From Aurantiacibacter sp. D1-12 (GTDB taxonomy: Bacteria > Pseudomonadota > Alphaproteobacteria > Sphingomonadales > Sphingomonadaceae), in NCBI RefSeq assembly GCF_028858515.1, contig NZ_JAPJZJ010000004.1, positions 1-64,000 of the forward strand: 64,000 nt of DNA. The letters run 5' to 3'. The translations under genes were made by a program, and so were the position numbers. Below are positions 47,521 through 56,965 of the stretch, piece by piece (position 1 is the stretch's first letter; the number at the start of each line of letters is the position of its first letter). The notes below the pieces were generated by a model. It was not told the DNA's origin. It searched no databases and worked only from the letters and a program-made list of their open reading frames with translations.

Positions 47521-48262
47521 CCGCCATCACCGCATCATAACCCTCTTCCTCAAGCCGCAGCGCGAGTTCGGGGCCACCCGTTTGGACGATACGGCCCTTG
47601 GCAAGGACAGAGACCTTGTCGGGCTGCACCACGTCGAGCAGGCGCTGGTAGTGGGTGATCAGCAGCACGCCCTTGGCAGGGTCGCGCATGATCGCATTGA
47701 TCCCCTCGCCCACCACACGCAGCGCATCGATATCGAGGCCGGAATCGGTCTCGTCGAGCACCGCGAACTGCGGGTCAAGAATTCCCATCTGGACCATCTC
47801 GTTGCGCTTCTTCTCACCGCCCGAAAAGCCGACGTTCACGTTGCGCTTGAGCATGTCCATGTCGAGCTTGAGCAACCCTGCCTTTTCCTTGGCAAGCCTG
47901 AGGAAATCGCCGCCCGACAGCGGCTCTTCACCGCGCGCCTTGCGCTGGGCATTCAATGCTTCGCGCAGGAATTGCACGTTGGAGACGCCCGGGATTTCGA
48001 CCGGGTATTGGAAGCCGAGGAACATGCCGGCTGCGGCGCGTTCATGCGGGTCCATGTCGAGCAGATCTTCGCCGTTGAAAGTCACCGAGCCGCCGGTCAC
48101 TTCATAACCCGGGCGGCCGCCGAGCACATAGGCCAGCGTCGATTTGCCCGCACCGTTCGGCCCCATGATTGCGTGCACCTCGCCCGCCGCCACTTCGAGT
48201 GTCAAACCGTTGAGGATTTGCTTGCCGTCAATTTCGGCGGAGAGGTTTTCGATTTTCAGCAT
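47513..48262 (-). CDS. sufC: SufC ATPase
   Basis: 249-residue ABC-type ATPase. Walker A GPNGAGKST lies near residue 35, the signature FSGGEKKRNE near 148 and Walker B AVLDETDSGLD near 168. It powers Fe-S assembly on SufB-SufD. The ATG overlaps the stop of the DUF559 gene upstream. Confidence 0.96.
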   Translation of the reverse strand: MLKIENLSAEIDGKQILNGLTLEVAAGEVHAIMGPNGAGKSTLAYVLGGRPGYEVTGGSVTFNGEDLLDMDPHERAAAGMFLGFQYPVEIPGVSNVQFLREALNAQRKARGEEPLSGGDFLRLAKEKAGLLKLDMDMLKRNVNVGFSGGEKKRNEMVQMGILDPQFAVLDETDSGLDIDALRVVGEGINAIMRDPAKGVLLITHYQRLLDVVQPDKVSVLAKGRIVQTGGPELALRLEEEGYDAVMADA

Positions 48263-48762
48263 TAGTCGCGTTCTTTCTGTCCGTTCTTGCGCTGGGCAAA
48301 ATGCTCGCGCCGCGCCTCGGCGCGGTCGGCGATGCGCAGGCGCATGCCCGCAGTGATGCGCTTCAACACATCATCCATGTTCTCGAGGATATCCGCGGCC
48401 TTCAGGTGCATCACCTTGATGCCGACGCTTTCGAGGCTCTTGTCACGGCGGCGGTTCAATTTCTCGTCATCGCCTTCCTCGTCAATCACGATGGCCATGC
48501 CGAGATTGTGACAATTGAAATCGACAATCGCGCTGCCGACCACGGCAAACCGTTTGAAGGTGTACTTGCCCAGATCCGCCTTGGCGAACCGTTCGGCGAG
48601 CGCCTTGTGCGCGGGCGAAGCAAACCGCTTCATCTCGCGCGCCCGATCATGCAGCGCATCAAGCCGCTTCTCGGAGATTTCCCAGCCGCGGCCCTTTTTC
48701 TTGAGCTCGGGTGCTTCGCTGTCCGCCGTGTCGCGGACCTTGAGGGTTTTGCGTTCAGTCAT
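48262..48762 (-). CDS. DUF559-like endonuclease-fold protein in suf operon
   Basis: 166 residues from ATG 48762, preceded by GGAG. The central region resembles DUF559/PD-(D/E)XK proteins: SAIVDFNCHNLGMAIVIDEE near residue 87, followed by LNRRRDKSLESVGIKVMHL. In typical members the second strand carries E-x-D; here the Glu position reads Val (IVID), so catalysis may be lost or altered. It lies between sufB and sufC and overlaps both neighbours, implying co-expression. The role is unknown. Confidence 0.75.
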   Translation of the reverse strand: MTERKTLKVRDTADSEAPELKKKGRGWEISEKRLDALHDRAREMKRFASPAHKALAERFAKADLGKYTFKRFAVVGSAIVDFNCHNLGMAIVIDEEGDDEKLNRRRDKSLESVGIKVMHLKAADILENMDDVLKRITAGMRLRIADRAEARREHFAQRKNGQKERD

Positions 48763-48952
48763 TGTTTCTCCGAAGCTCCCAGAACTTTCGAGCTGCCAGC
48801 AGGAAGAAAACAACTGCCCCACCAAGACTGATTCCAAGCAGCGAGCCGTCTTCGGCACTGAAGGCGCTTACTGCTTGCCAAGCGAAGTAGATCGATACCG
48901 CAAGCATCGCCCAAGCGAAGGCGGGATTTTTTCCAATAGAATGGTCTTTCAC
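48755..48952 (-). CDS. Small two-helix membrane protein in suf operon
   Basis: 65 residues from GTG 48952, overlapping the sufB stop (GTGA). Two hydrophobic helices are visible (about 12-30 and 39-55) and the C-terminus is basic. No family is recognised. It overlaps the DUF559-like gene by eight bases. A membrane role beside SUF genes is unusual. Confidence 0.7.
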   Translation of the reverse strand: MKDHSIGKNPAFAWAMLAVSIYFAWQAVSAFSAEDGSLLGISLGGAVVFFLLAARKFWELRRNND

Positions 48953-50445
48953 CCCACACTCCCTTCCAGCGAAATCGCCAGCAGCTTTTGCGCTTCCACC
49001 GCAAACTCCATCGGCAGTTCTTTGAGCACTTCTTTCGCGAAGCCATTCACGATCAGCGCCACGGCCTCTTCCTCGCCCAGGCCGCGTTGCATCGCGTAGA
49101 ACAGCTGGTCGTCGGAGATCTTGCTGGTGGTCGCTTCGTGCTCGATCTGGGCTCCGGGGTTCTTCACCTCGATATAGGGCACGGTATGCGCGCCGCAGGT
49201 GGAGCCGAGCAGCAGGCTGTCACACTGGGTGAAGTTGCGCACGCCATCGGCATTCGCCGCCACGCGCACCAGCCCACGGTACGTATTGTTGCTCTTCCCC
49301 GCAGAGATTCCCTTGGAGATGATCGTCGAGCGCGAGCCCTTGGCGTTGTGGATCATCTTGGTGCCGGTATCGGCCTGCTGGTAGTTGTTGGTCACCGCAA
49401 CCGAGTAGAACTCGCCGACGCTATCCTCGCCATTGAGCACGCACGAAGGGTACTTCCACGTCACGGCTGAACCGGTTTCGACCTGCGTCCACGAAATCTT
49501 CGAACGCGCGCCCTGGCACAGCCCGCGCTTGGTCACGAAGTTGTAGATCCCGCCCTTGCCGTTCTCGTCGCCGGGATACCAGTTCTGCACGGTCGAATAC
49601 TTGATTTCGGCATCTTCCATCGCGACCAGTTCGACCACGGCGGCGTGCAGCTGGTTCTCATCACGCATCGGCGCGGTACAACCTTCGAGGTAGGAGACGT
49701 AAGACCCCTTCTCGGCGACGATGAGTGTGCGCTCGAATTGGCCCGTGTTCTCGGCATTGATGCGGAAATAGGTGCTAAGCTCCATCGGGCAGCGCACGCC
49801 TTCCGGAATGTAGACAAAGGTCCCGTCCGAGAAGACAGCACAGTTCAATGTTGCAAAGAAATTGTCCTTCTGCGGCACGACCTTGCCGAGCCACTTCTTC
49901 ACCAGCTCGGGATACTCCTTGATCGCTTCCGAAATCGATAGGAAGATCACCCCCGCCTTCTTCAACTCCTCACGGAACGTCGTGGCGACCGAAACACTGT
50001 CGAACACCGCATCCACCGCAACCTTGCGCGCACCCTTTACGCCAGCAAGCACTTCCTGCTCGGCGATGGGAATGCCCAGCTTTTCATAGGTTTCGCGGAT
50101 CGCCGGATCGAGCTCATCGAGCGATTCCAGCTCGGGCTTCTTCTTCGGCGCGGCGTAATAATAGGCGTCCTGATAATCGATTTCGGGATAGCCGAGTTTC
50201 GCCCAGTCAGGCTCTTCCATAGTCTGCCACAGGCGGAAGGCCTTGAGCCGCCATTCGAGCATCCATTCCGGTTCACCCTTCTTCGCCGAAATGAAGCGCA
50301 CCGTATCTTCGGTGAGGCCCTTCTCGGCGAATTCGGTGTCGATATCGGATGACCAGCCATGCTCGTACTCGGCTGCCTTGGCCGCCGCGTCTTTCGCATC
50401 CTGGTCCATCTCGGAACGATCCTTGAGGTCGATCTGGTCGGTCAT
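48949..50445 (-). CDS. sufB: SufB scaffold subunit
   Basis: 498 residues from ATG 50445, which overlaps the rrf2 stop (ATGA); a longer frame to 50556 is not credible. The conserved core [15 protein letters not shown] near residue 180, [13 protein letters not shown] near 335 and [20 protein letters not shown] near 443 are all present. It is the main scaffold on which clusters form. Confidence 0.96.
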   Translation of the reverse strand: MTDQIDLKDRSEMDQDAKDAAAKAAEYEHGWSSDIDTEFAEKGLTEDTVRFISAKKGEPEWMLEWRLKAFRLWQTMEEPDWAKLGYPEIDYQDAYYYAAPKKKPELESLDELDPAIRETYEKLGIPIAEQEVLAGVKGARKVAVDAVFDSVSVATTFREELKKAGVIFLSISEAIKEYPELVKKWLGKVVPQKDNFFATLNCAVFSDGTFVYIPEGVRCPMELSTYFRINAENTGQFERTLIVAEKGSYVSYLEGCTAPMRDENQLHAAVVELVAMEDAEIKYSTVQNWYPGDENGKGGIYNFVTKRGLCQGARSKISWTQVETGSAVTWKYPSCVLNGEDSVGEFYSVAVTNNYQQADTGTKMIHNAKGSRSTIISKGISAGKSNNTYRGLVRVAANADGVRNFTQCDSLLLGSTCGAHTVPYIEVKNPGAQIEHEATTSKISDDQLFYAMQRGLGEEEAVALIVNGFAKEVLKELPMEFAVEAQKLLAISLEGSVG

Positions 50446-50864
50446 ACGACTTCCTGTTCGTGTGTTTCGGCACGGGCGAGCTGCACCAGCGAGATATCGG
50501 CGAGCGCACCGCGCAGGGCGGCATTGACCACCGGCCAGTGCGGCTTCACCGCGCAATTCTGTTCAACCGCGCAATCATCTCCGCTCACGCAGGCGGCGAG
50601 CGCGATCGGCCCTTCAACCGCTTCGACTATGTCCGCCACACTGATCGCCGCCGCCGGACGCGCAAGCTGCAGTCCGCCGCCCGCGCCGCGGGTCGAGCGC
50701 AGCAAGCCTGCCGCAGAGAGCTTGCTGACAACCTTCTGCACCGTCGGCACAGGAAGACCCGTCTCGCTCGCCAATTCGGCCGCACTGGTGCGCCCGCCAC
50801 CACAATGGCGCGCGGCCGCACTCATGGTAACGACAGCATAGTCAGCAAGATTGGACAGGCGCAT
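50442..50864 (-). CDS. Rrf2-family regulator of the SUF operon
   Basis: 140 residues. The N-terminal winged helix ([34 protein letters not shown]) precedes three cysteines ([13 protein letters not shown], residues 92-104) that could bind an Fe-S cluster. It belongs to the SUF regulator/IscR group. As first gene of the operon it probably senses cluster status and represses its own promoter. A dyad lies just upstream. Confidence 0.92.
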   Translation of the reverse strand: MRLSNLADYAVVTMSAAARHCGGGRTSAAELASETGLPVPTVQKVVSKLSAAGLLRSTRGAGGGLQLARPAAAISVADIVEAVEGPIALAACVSGDDCAVEQNCAVKPHWPVVNAALRGALADISLVQLARAETHEQEVV

Positions 50865-50881
50865 AAGACTCGGCAGACAGT

Positions 50882-50904
50882 AATCGGACTGAATTGTTCC
50901 GATT
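50882..50904. promoter_or_regulatory. Candidate Rrf2 operator of suf operon
   Basis: A 23-bp dyad AATCGGA-N9-TCCGATT with perfect 7-bp arms is centred about 29 bases before the rrf2 ATG. The inner TGAATTG is near-palindromic too. On the minus strand TTGATT and a weak TAGATG-like box flank it upstream with about 16-base spacing, placing the dyad close to the start of transcription. The position suits autorepression. Confidence 0.55.
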
Positions 50905-50966
50905 AGCCATCTATGCGGAAAAATGGCGGAATCAAGCCAATTCGCCTTGTTGCGAGTCGTTAGCAG

Positions 50967-51842
50967 CTATTCGCCTGTGCGGGCGCGGAAGGCTTGCAGG
51001 CGATCAAAGTTTTTCATCTGCATGAGCGTCGTCATGATTGTCTGCCCTTCGCCCCCCAGGCGCGAAGGCGTATATCCGCAATACCGCGCTATTTCTTTCA
51101 CCATGTGAGGCTGATCGTAGAAGGCATCGGCAATCGCTGCCTCCTCCTGATCGGTGAGATCCTCCTGCGAGAGCAGAGCTGCCGCGCGAACAGCGCGATA
51201 CTTGCGCGCGACCGCAGCAGGAGGGAAGCCGAAATAACGCTCCACCAGTCGTTCGGCCTGCCTGCGGGAATAGGGCAGAAGATCGAAGAGTTGTTCAAGA
51301 TCAGGATTGAGCGCTCCGCCCAGCCAGCCAATCGTGCGCTCGATTAGCAGTTCATGCTGGGCAGGCACGCTCTGCAAGCGCTCTGCAATCCAGTCGCCGA
51401 GCATGAAGCATGCCTGATCTTGCGGAAGCACTCCCGCGTTGTAGTCACGCGACAGGTTATCGGCGAAAGCGTCAATGTCTTCACCCAACAATTCGGCGGC
51501 CGGAAAGTAACGATCAACGTGGTCGCTGGCAGGGACCCGGGTAAGCGAAGCCCAGCCGAGCGGGGTTAGGGTCGCGCCGATCGAATGCCACGGCCCGTAC
51601 ATTGTGAATTTCGGGGCATAGGAACAACCGCTGGTCAGATTCGCCTTGGCCTCGACCTTCTGCGTGTAATTCTCAAAAGCCATTTCCCCCTTGCCCAAAG
51701 GGAAAATGTTGAGTTGCCCCAAAGCTCCCGAATGGCGGTCTTTGACCACTGGCACTTCAGTCGACCAGTGGAACAACACCGTCAGGTGCCGCCGAAGATG
51801 CTCTGGCGGATCATAATAGGTGAGAGAGAATGGGAGCGACAT
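50967..51842 (-). CDS. AraC-family transcriptional regulator
   Basis: 291 residues. The C-terminal third carries an AraC-type helix-turn-helix: SRRQAERLVERYFGFPPAAVARK near residue 192 and DQPHMVKEIARYCGYTPSRL near 240. The N-terminal 180 residues are a ligand or effector domain of unknown specificity. Neighbouring targets are not obvious. Confidence 0.88.
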   Translation of the reverse strand: MSLPFSLTYYDPPEHLRRHLTVLFHWSTEVPVVKDRHSGALGQLNIFPLGKGEMAFENYTQKVEAKANLTSGCSYAPKFTMYGPWHSIGATLTPLGWASLTRVPASDHVDRYFPAAELLGEDIDAFADNLSRDYNAGVLPQDQACFMLGDWIAERLQSVPAQHELLIERTIGWLGGALNPDLEQLFDLLPYSRRQAERLVERYFGFPPAAVARKYRAVRAAALLSQEDLTDQEEAAIADAFYDQPHMVKEIARYCGYTPSRLGGEGQTIMTTLMQMKNFDRLQAFRARTGE

Positions 51843-51890
51843 AGCGCACTAGTTGCGACCCGTGTGCCACGCCGCTCCGCATGCCGGAAG

Positions 51891-51911
51891 GGTGATCGGC
51901 AGGCGATCACC
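51891..51911. promoter_or_regulatory. Perfect hairpin between DUF885 gene and araC-type gene
   Basis: Arms GGTGATCG (51891-51898) and CGATCACC (51904-51911) pair perfectly around a 5-base loop, about 50 bases before the AraC-type start and 86 bases after the DUF885 stop. There is no T-run. It may be an operator for the regulator or a weak terminator. Confidence 0.4.
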
Positions 51912-51996
51912 ATCCTTGCAACCTCTGGAGCGCGACATAGCGCAGGCCCACCAAATCACATTGTACAAGAGCGACATCACGGCTCGGCTCATCGCA

Positions 51997-53811
51997 TTAC
52001 TGCACCTCAGAAGCGATCCACGCGTCGACCTGCTCTTCGAGAATATCGAGCGGAACCGGCCCGTTGGTCAGCACAACCTCATGGAACATGCGGATGTCGA
52101 AATCATCGCCCAACTGCGTCCGCGCGCGTTCTCGCAGCTCCATAATCTTGAGCTTGCCGATCATGTATGCCGTCGCCTGGCCGGGATAGACTAGGTAGCG
52201 TTCGATCGCCTTGCGGATGTCGCCATCGGGGTTGGGCGTATTTTCAGTGAGGTAGGCAATACCTTCCTCGCGGCTCCAGCGGTGGTGGTGCATGCCGGTA
52301 TCAACGACGAGGCGGCACGCGCGCCACAACTCCATGCCCAACCGGCCAAAGTCGGAATAGGGATCGGTGTAGAAGCCCATGTCCTTGCCGAGCTCCTCGG
52401 AATAAAGTCCCCAGCCTTCGGTGTAGGCGGTAAACCCGCCAAACCGGCGGAACGGTGGCAGATCGCCCAGACCGGTCTGGATCGAACGCTGCATATGGTG
52501 GCCGGGCGAAGCCTCATGATAGGCGAGCGCTTCCAGTTCGTTGCGGCTCATATCACGCAGATTGTAGAGGTTCACGTAATAGGTGCCGGGGCGTGAGCCA
52601 TCAGGTGCAGGGCTCTGGTAGAATGCCTTGCCCGCGCTTTGTTCGCGGAAGGCTTCGACCGGCTTCACCTGCAATTCGAATTCGGGAAGCGTGATGAAGA
52701 ATTGGGGCAGGCGTTCGTCCATCGCCGCCAGCACCTCGTCCACTTCGGCGAGGTAATCCTCGCGGCTGGTGTGGAAGAACTGGTCGCCATTGCGGGTGTG
52801 CTGGAAGAACTCCTGCAAAGTGCCTTCGAAGCCGACCTGCTCCATGATGGCGCGCATTTCTCCGTGGATGCGGGCAACTTCGCGCAAACCGATCTGGTGC
52901 ACTTCGTCAGCCGTGAGGTCGGTCGTCGTGTAGTATGACAAGAGAGCGTCATAATATTCGGCACCACGATCAAAGCGCCAGATGCCATCGTCAGTCGGGG
53001 CCATTGCCTGCTGGCGCTGCATTTCGGCACGCAGGCGCGCGAAAGCGGGCGCGGCGCTTTGCGCCCAGGCCACTTCGGCATCGGTGACCAGGCTACCGCT
53101 CTGGTCCTCGCCCAAATCAAGCACAGCGACTTCGCTGCGGAAATCCTCAAGCACGGCATTGTCCATGCCTGCCGAGAGCAGGTTCTCGATGTCATTAAGG
53201 ACATAGGGATAGACCCAGTCCGGCGGCATTACGCCGTTGTCGGCGCGTTCGGCCGATTGTGCGATCAGGGTATCCAGCAGCGGCCCAATACCCTCGATAC
53301 GCTCAATGTAGGATTGCGCGTGGGAAGCATTCTGCACCACATGATTGTTGATCAGGAAGGCCGGAATGCCGCTTTGTGCACCGTTCATCTGGTCAAAGAT
53401 GTAGCCGTAATCACGGTAAGGCCAGAGCAATTCCGAACGCGCATTGGTTGCTTCGAACAGACGGTAGGAAAGCGCATCCTGCCCGCCCAGCTCGCCAAGA
53501 TCATATCCCGCGCGCATCCGCGAAAGATAGGCCATACGCATTGATCGCTGCGCCGCATCGGCTTCTTCGGAAGGATCATTCCACAGTCCGTAATCCTCAT
53601 CACGAATGCCGCGGTAGGCCTTGGTCTGCGGAGACAGCTCCAGCGAGGCAGCATCGTAGAGCTCGAAGAAATCATTTATATCAGCAGGCACCTGAACTGC
53701 AGGACTGGTATCCGCAGGAGCCGCTGCGGTTTCGACCTGATTGGTGGCGCAGGCGGCGAGCGCGAAAGCGCTGGTGGCAAGCGCGGCATTGCGCAGGAAC
53801 TTGGCTGTCAT
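51997..53811 (-). CDS. DUF885 family putative metallohydrolase lipoprotein
   Basis: 604 residues from ATG 53811, with lipobox LAAC near residue 21; ATG 53841 is an alternative with ten extra residues. DUF885 signatures HEASPGHHMQ near residue 465 and GFTAYTEGWGLYSEELGKD near 494 form a zinc-peptidase-like site. Family members are thought to act on peptides, probably in the periplasm here. A structured leader with terminator precedes it. Confidence 0.86.
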   Translation of the reverse strand: MTAKFLRNAALATSAFALAACATNQVETAAAPADTSPAVQVPADINDFFELYDAASLELSPQTKAYRGIRDEDYGLWNDPSEEADAAQRSMRMAYLSRMRAGYDLGELGGQDALSYRLFEATNARSELLWPYRDYGYIFDQMNGAQSGIPAFLINNHVVQNASHAQSYIERIEGIGPLLDTLIAQSAERADNGVMPPDWVYPYVLNDIENLLSAGMDNAVLEDFRSEVAVLDLGEDQSGSLVTDAEVAWAQSAAPAFARLRAEMQRQQAMAPTDDGIWRFDRGAEYYDALLSYYTTTDLTADEVHQIGLREVARIHGEMRAIMEQVGFEGTLQEFFQHTRNGDQFFHTSREDYLAEVDEVLAAMDERLPQFFITLPEFELQVKPVEAFREQSAGKAFYQSPAPDGSRPGTYYVNLYNLRDMSRNELEALAYHEASPGHHMQRSIQTGLGDLPPFRRFGGFTAYTEGWGLYSEELGKDMGFYTDPYSDFGRLGMELWRACRLVVDTGMHHHRWSREEGIAYLTENTPNPDGDIRKAIERYLVYPGQATAYMIGKLKIMELRERARTQLGDDFDIRMFHEVVLTNGPVPLDILEEQVDAWIASEVQ

Positions 53812-53878
53812 GGTGGTCGTGATCCTCTCTTTGCGTGCCATGCACGTATAAGAAAGTATCGGATCCGCAAAGAGTGCC

Positions 53879-54000
53879 AAAAAAAGGGGCGGCAATCAGC
53901 AGATCGCCGCCCTTAAAGTGGAGAACTCGTTACGCCCAGCGTGCCGAGCCCTTCGGGTCGCAAGAACCTGCTACACGAGTCGTGTTACAGCTGATTGTAA
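53879..54000 (-). ncRNA. Candidate leader attenuator or small RNA
   Basis: Minus-strand segment between pyrD and the DUF885 gene. It holds hairpin ACACG/CGTGT (53973-53985), a CGACCC/GGGCTCG bulged hairpin, and a strong intrinsic terminator: GGGCGGC/GCCGCCC plus four more pairs, loop TGCT, then seven T (53879-53912). An upstream CAATCAGC (53990-53997) is perfectly complementary to GCTGATTG in the terminator's loop and right arm (53893-53900), so an alternative antiterminating pairing is possible. The terminator lies 38-70 bases before the DUF885 start. It could be a leader or a separate sRNA. No known family was recognised. Confidence 0.55.
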
Positions 54001-54091
54001 GAAGGCGACACCAAAGCTCTGGTGAGGATTACTATCCGGCAATTTTGCGCCGGGCTTGCGCATCAATGCGCTATGCTGCCAATGGGGCGGC

Positions 54092-55123
54092 ATGCTCTAT
54101 AGCCTCCTCCGCCCCGCCATTTTCAAACTCGATCCAGAGCGTGCGCATCGCCTTGCGATCACCGCGCTCAAACTTGGGCCGGAAGGCAAGCCACCCGCGC
54201 ACGGCGGGCCGCTGGAAACGACGGTAGCGGGCATCGCCTTTGCCAATCCGCTCGGCATGGCTGCGGGTTTCGACAAGGATGCCGAAGTGCCCGACGCACT
54301 TTTCGGCCTTGGCTTCGGCCATGTCGAGGTCGGCTCGATCACGCCGCGCCCGCAGATGGGCAATCCGAAGCCGCGCCTGTTTCGCCTGACGGAAGACCGA
54401 GCGGTGATCAATCGCATGGGATTTAACAATGGCGGGGCCGAATTGGCGAAATTGCGGATCGAAAGCCGCGCGCCGAGCTCGGGCATTTTGGGCATCAATA
54501 TCGGTGCGAACAAGGATAGCGAGGATCGCATCGCTGACTACGCCGCGATGGCACGGATCATGGCCCCGCTCGCAACCTATCTCACCGTCAATATCTCCAG
54601 CCCCAATACGCCCGGCCTGCGCGCATTGCAGGATGAAAGTGCCTTGGTCGAACTGCTCGCTGCGGTTCTCGAAGCCCGCGGCGGCGAGGGTCCGCCGGTC
54701 TTCCTCAAAGTCGCGCCCGATCTCGAACCCGCCGACGTCGATGCCATCTCGCGCATCGCAATCGACAAGAAGCTCGGCGCGCTGGTCGTTTCCAACACCA
54801 CCATCGACAGGCCGCCGCTGCAGTCGCCCGACAAAGGTGAAGCCGGCGGGCTTTCAGGCGCTCCGGTCAAGACCAAGGCCCTCACCAGATTGCGCGATTT
54901 CCGCAAAGCGACAGGCGGCGCAATCCCGCTTGTCGGTGTGGGCGGGATCGCCACGGCGGAAGATGCATGGGAGCGCATTCGGGCGGGCGCCAGTCTGGTG
55001 CAGCTATACAGTGCAATGACCTATGCCGGGCCAAGGATTGCACGCGCCGTGACGGCCGGGCTGGAGGCGCTGATGAAGCGCGATGGCGTGTCTTCCATTG
55101 CCGAGGCAGTCGGAAGCGAATAG
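54092..55123 (+). CDS. pyrD: Dihydroorotate dehydrogenase (quinone), class 2
   Basis: 343 residues from ATG 54092 (MLYSLLRPAIF); a TTG-started longer frame is unlikely. The N-terminal helix is typical of membrane-associated class 2 enzymes. Motifs GMAAGFDKDAE near residue 56 and NISSPNTPGLR near 170 (catalytic Ser) are present. It oxidises dihydroorotate in pyrimidine synthesis. Confidence 0.95.
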   Translation: MLYSLLRPAIFKLDPERAHRLAITALKLGPEGKPPAHGGPLETTVAGIAFANPLGMAAGFDKDAEVPDALFGLGFGHVEVGSITPRPQMGNPKPRLFRLTEDRAVINRMGFNNGGAELAKLRIESRAPSSGILGINIGANKDSEDRIADYAAMARIMAPLATYLTVNISSPNTPGLRALQDESALVELLAAVLEARGGEGPPVFLKVAPDLEPADVDAISRIAIDKKLGALVVSNTTIDRPPLQSPDKGEAGGLSGAPVKTKALTRLRDFRKATGGAIPLVGVGGIATAEDAWERIRAGASLVQLYSAMTYAGPRIARAVTAGLEALMKRDGVSSIAEAVGSE

Positions 55124-55133
55124 CAAGCACGGC

Positions 55134-56858
55134 ATGACCTTGTTCCGTATCTTCCTCGCCGTCCCCGCACTTATCTCGCTCGCTGCCTGCCAGTCCGGTG
55201 TGGCAGAAGCGCCCGTCATCGCCGCGACCACGCCCATGATTCCCGGGGTTGTGAGTGCTGCCGATCCGCGGGCTGCAGAGGCCGGGGCAGAGATCCTGCG
55301 CCAGGGCGGCAGCGCCACCGATGCAGCGATTGCCACCATGCTGGCATTGACCGTGGTCGAACCGCAAAGCTCCGGCATCGGTGGCGGCGGCTTCTTCGTG
55401 CGGTCCGAAAACCATGCCGATGGCGCGCAGATCGTAACACTCGACGGACGCGAGACCGCACCCTCGCAAGCGGGGCCGGACTGGTTCCTCGATACCAATG
55501 GCGAACCGCTGAGGTATCGCGATGCAGTGATCAGCGGACGCTCGGTGGGTGTGCCGGGCAATATCGCGCTCGCCGCGGAGGCGCACCGGCGCTACGGGCG
55601 GCTCGAATGGGCGCAGCTGTTCGCGCCCGCCATTAGGCTGGCCAGCGAAGGGTGGGAGCTCAGCCCGCGCAGCGCCAGCTTCCTTGATCGCTCACGCGGG
55701 CGTGCCGATTTCCAAGAAGAAGGTCGTGCCCTTTTCTACGATGCCGATGGTGAACCACTGCCAGCTGGGACTTGGCTGACCAACCGTACTCTCGCCGGAA
55801 CTCTGGAAAACATTGCCGAGCATGGTCCGGACTATTTTTACGACACTATCGCCGAAGATCTGGCCGCGCACGTCAGCGCCAACACGCCGGGCGATGCGGG
55901 CATGATCACAGCAGACGTGACATCTTACGAAGCGATGGAGCGCGATGCCTTGTGCGGGACCTATCGCGAATTCCGAATCTGCAGCATGGGTCCGCCGTCG
56001 TCCGGCGCGACGACGGTGCTCTCCATCCTCGGCCAGCTCGAGCGGTTCGATATGGCGGCGATGGGGCCGGAATCGCCCGTAGCGTGGCACCTGTTCGCCG
56101 AAAGCCAGCGCCTCGTCTATGCCGACCGCGAGCTCTACCTGGCGGATAGCGATTTTGTCTCGGTCCCGGCGCGCGGGCTGGTCGACCCGGACTATCTCGC
56201 CATGCGCAGCCAGTTGATCTCGCCTGACAGTCGCATCGATGAACCACAAGCAGGTGTACCGGACGGAGTGGTCCATGCCTTTGCGGACGGAGACGAGCCG
56301 GTCGAGAACGGCACCAGCCATTTTGCAGTCGTCGATAGCGCGGGCAATGTCGTTTCATGGACCTCCACCATCGAAGGCGCCTTTGGCTCCGGCCTGATGT
56401 TTGGCGGCTTCTACCTCAACAACGAATTGACCGATTTCAGCTTCCGTCCCGAGCGGGATGGTGCCCCGGTCGCCAATCGCGTTGAGGGCGGCAAGCGTCC
56501 GCGCAGCTCCATGTCACCAACCATTGTTTTCGACATTGACGGTAATCCAGTGCTCGCCATCGGCGCGGCAGGCGGCAGCACGATCCCGGTACAGGTGGCA
56601 AAAGCGCTGATGGGCTATCTCGACTGGGGCATGACAGCGCAGGAGGCCATCGCCCTGCCCATGCTCTATTCGCCCGGCGACACAATTGCGATCGAAGAGG
56701 ACAATGCGGTTCCCGGTCTGCAGGAAGCGCTTGAAGCGATGGGTCACAACGTTCGCACAACCAGCCTCCCGCTCAAAGCCAATGCTGTCGAATGGGTAGG
56801 CGATCACTGGATCGGTGCCGCCGATCCGCGCAGCGAGGGAACATCTGTTACCCAATAG
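55134..56858 (+). CDS. ggt: Gamma-glutamyltransferase lipoprotein
   Basis: 574 residues from ATG 55134, eleven bases after pyrD. Lipobox LAAC is near residue 18. The autocleavage nucleophile Thr is in ENGTSHFAV near residue 390, and the substrate-binding SSGIGGGGFF lies near 80. It probably cleaves glutathione or other gamma-glutamyl compounds in the periplasm. Confidence 0.92.
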   Translation: MTLFRIFLAVPALISLAACQSGVAEAPVIAATTPMIPGVVSAADPRAAEAGAEILRQGGSATDAAIATMLALTVVEPQSSGIGGGGFFVRSENHADGAQIVTLDGRETAPSQAGPDWFLDTNGEPLRYRDAVISGRSVGVPGNIALAAEAHRRYGRLEWAQLFAPAIRLASEGWELSPRSASFLDRSRGRADFQEEGRALFYDADGEPLPAGTWLTNRTLAGTLENIAEHGPDYFYDTIAEDLAAHVSANTPGDAGMITADVTSYEAMERDALCGTYREFRICSMGPPSSGATTVLSILGQLERFDMAAMGPESPVAWHLFAESQRLVYADRELYLADSDFVSVPARGLVDPDYLAMRSQLISPDSRIDEPQAGVPDGVVHAFADGDEPVENGTSHFAVVDSAGNVVSWTSTIEGAFGSGLMFGGFYLNNELTDFSFRPERDGAPVANRVEGGKRPRSSMSPTIVFDIDGNPVLAIGAAGGSTIPVQVAKALMGYLDWGMTAQEAIALPMLYSPGDTIAIEEDNAVPGLQEALEAMGHNVRTTSLPLKANAVEWVGDHWIGAADPRSEGTSVTQ

Positions 56859-56875
56859 GCTTGATTGCAGAAGCG

Positions 56876-56893
56876 CGGGGCAAACTTGCCCCG
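56876..56893. terminator. Hairpin downstream of ggt
   Basis: Perfect arms CGGGGCAA and TTGCCCCG around a two-base loop begin 18 bases after the ggt stop. No T-run follows, so termination is plausible but unproven. Confidence 0.5.
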
Positions 56894-56965
56894 ATGCCCA
56901 ACCGAGCCTAATTCGCGTGTAACACAATTTCAGCCGGCGAAGATCGGCAGCAGGAGAGACAGCGC

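Noticed and set aside
53879-54000. Assignment of the candidate leader/sRNA to 6S or SRP RNA
   Set aside because: The SRP GGAAGGAAGC core is absent and the long 6S rod with its central bubble could not be drawn with confidence.
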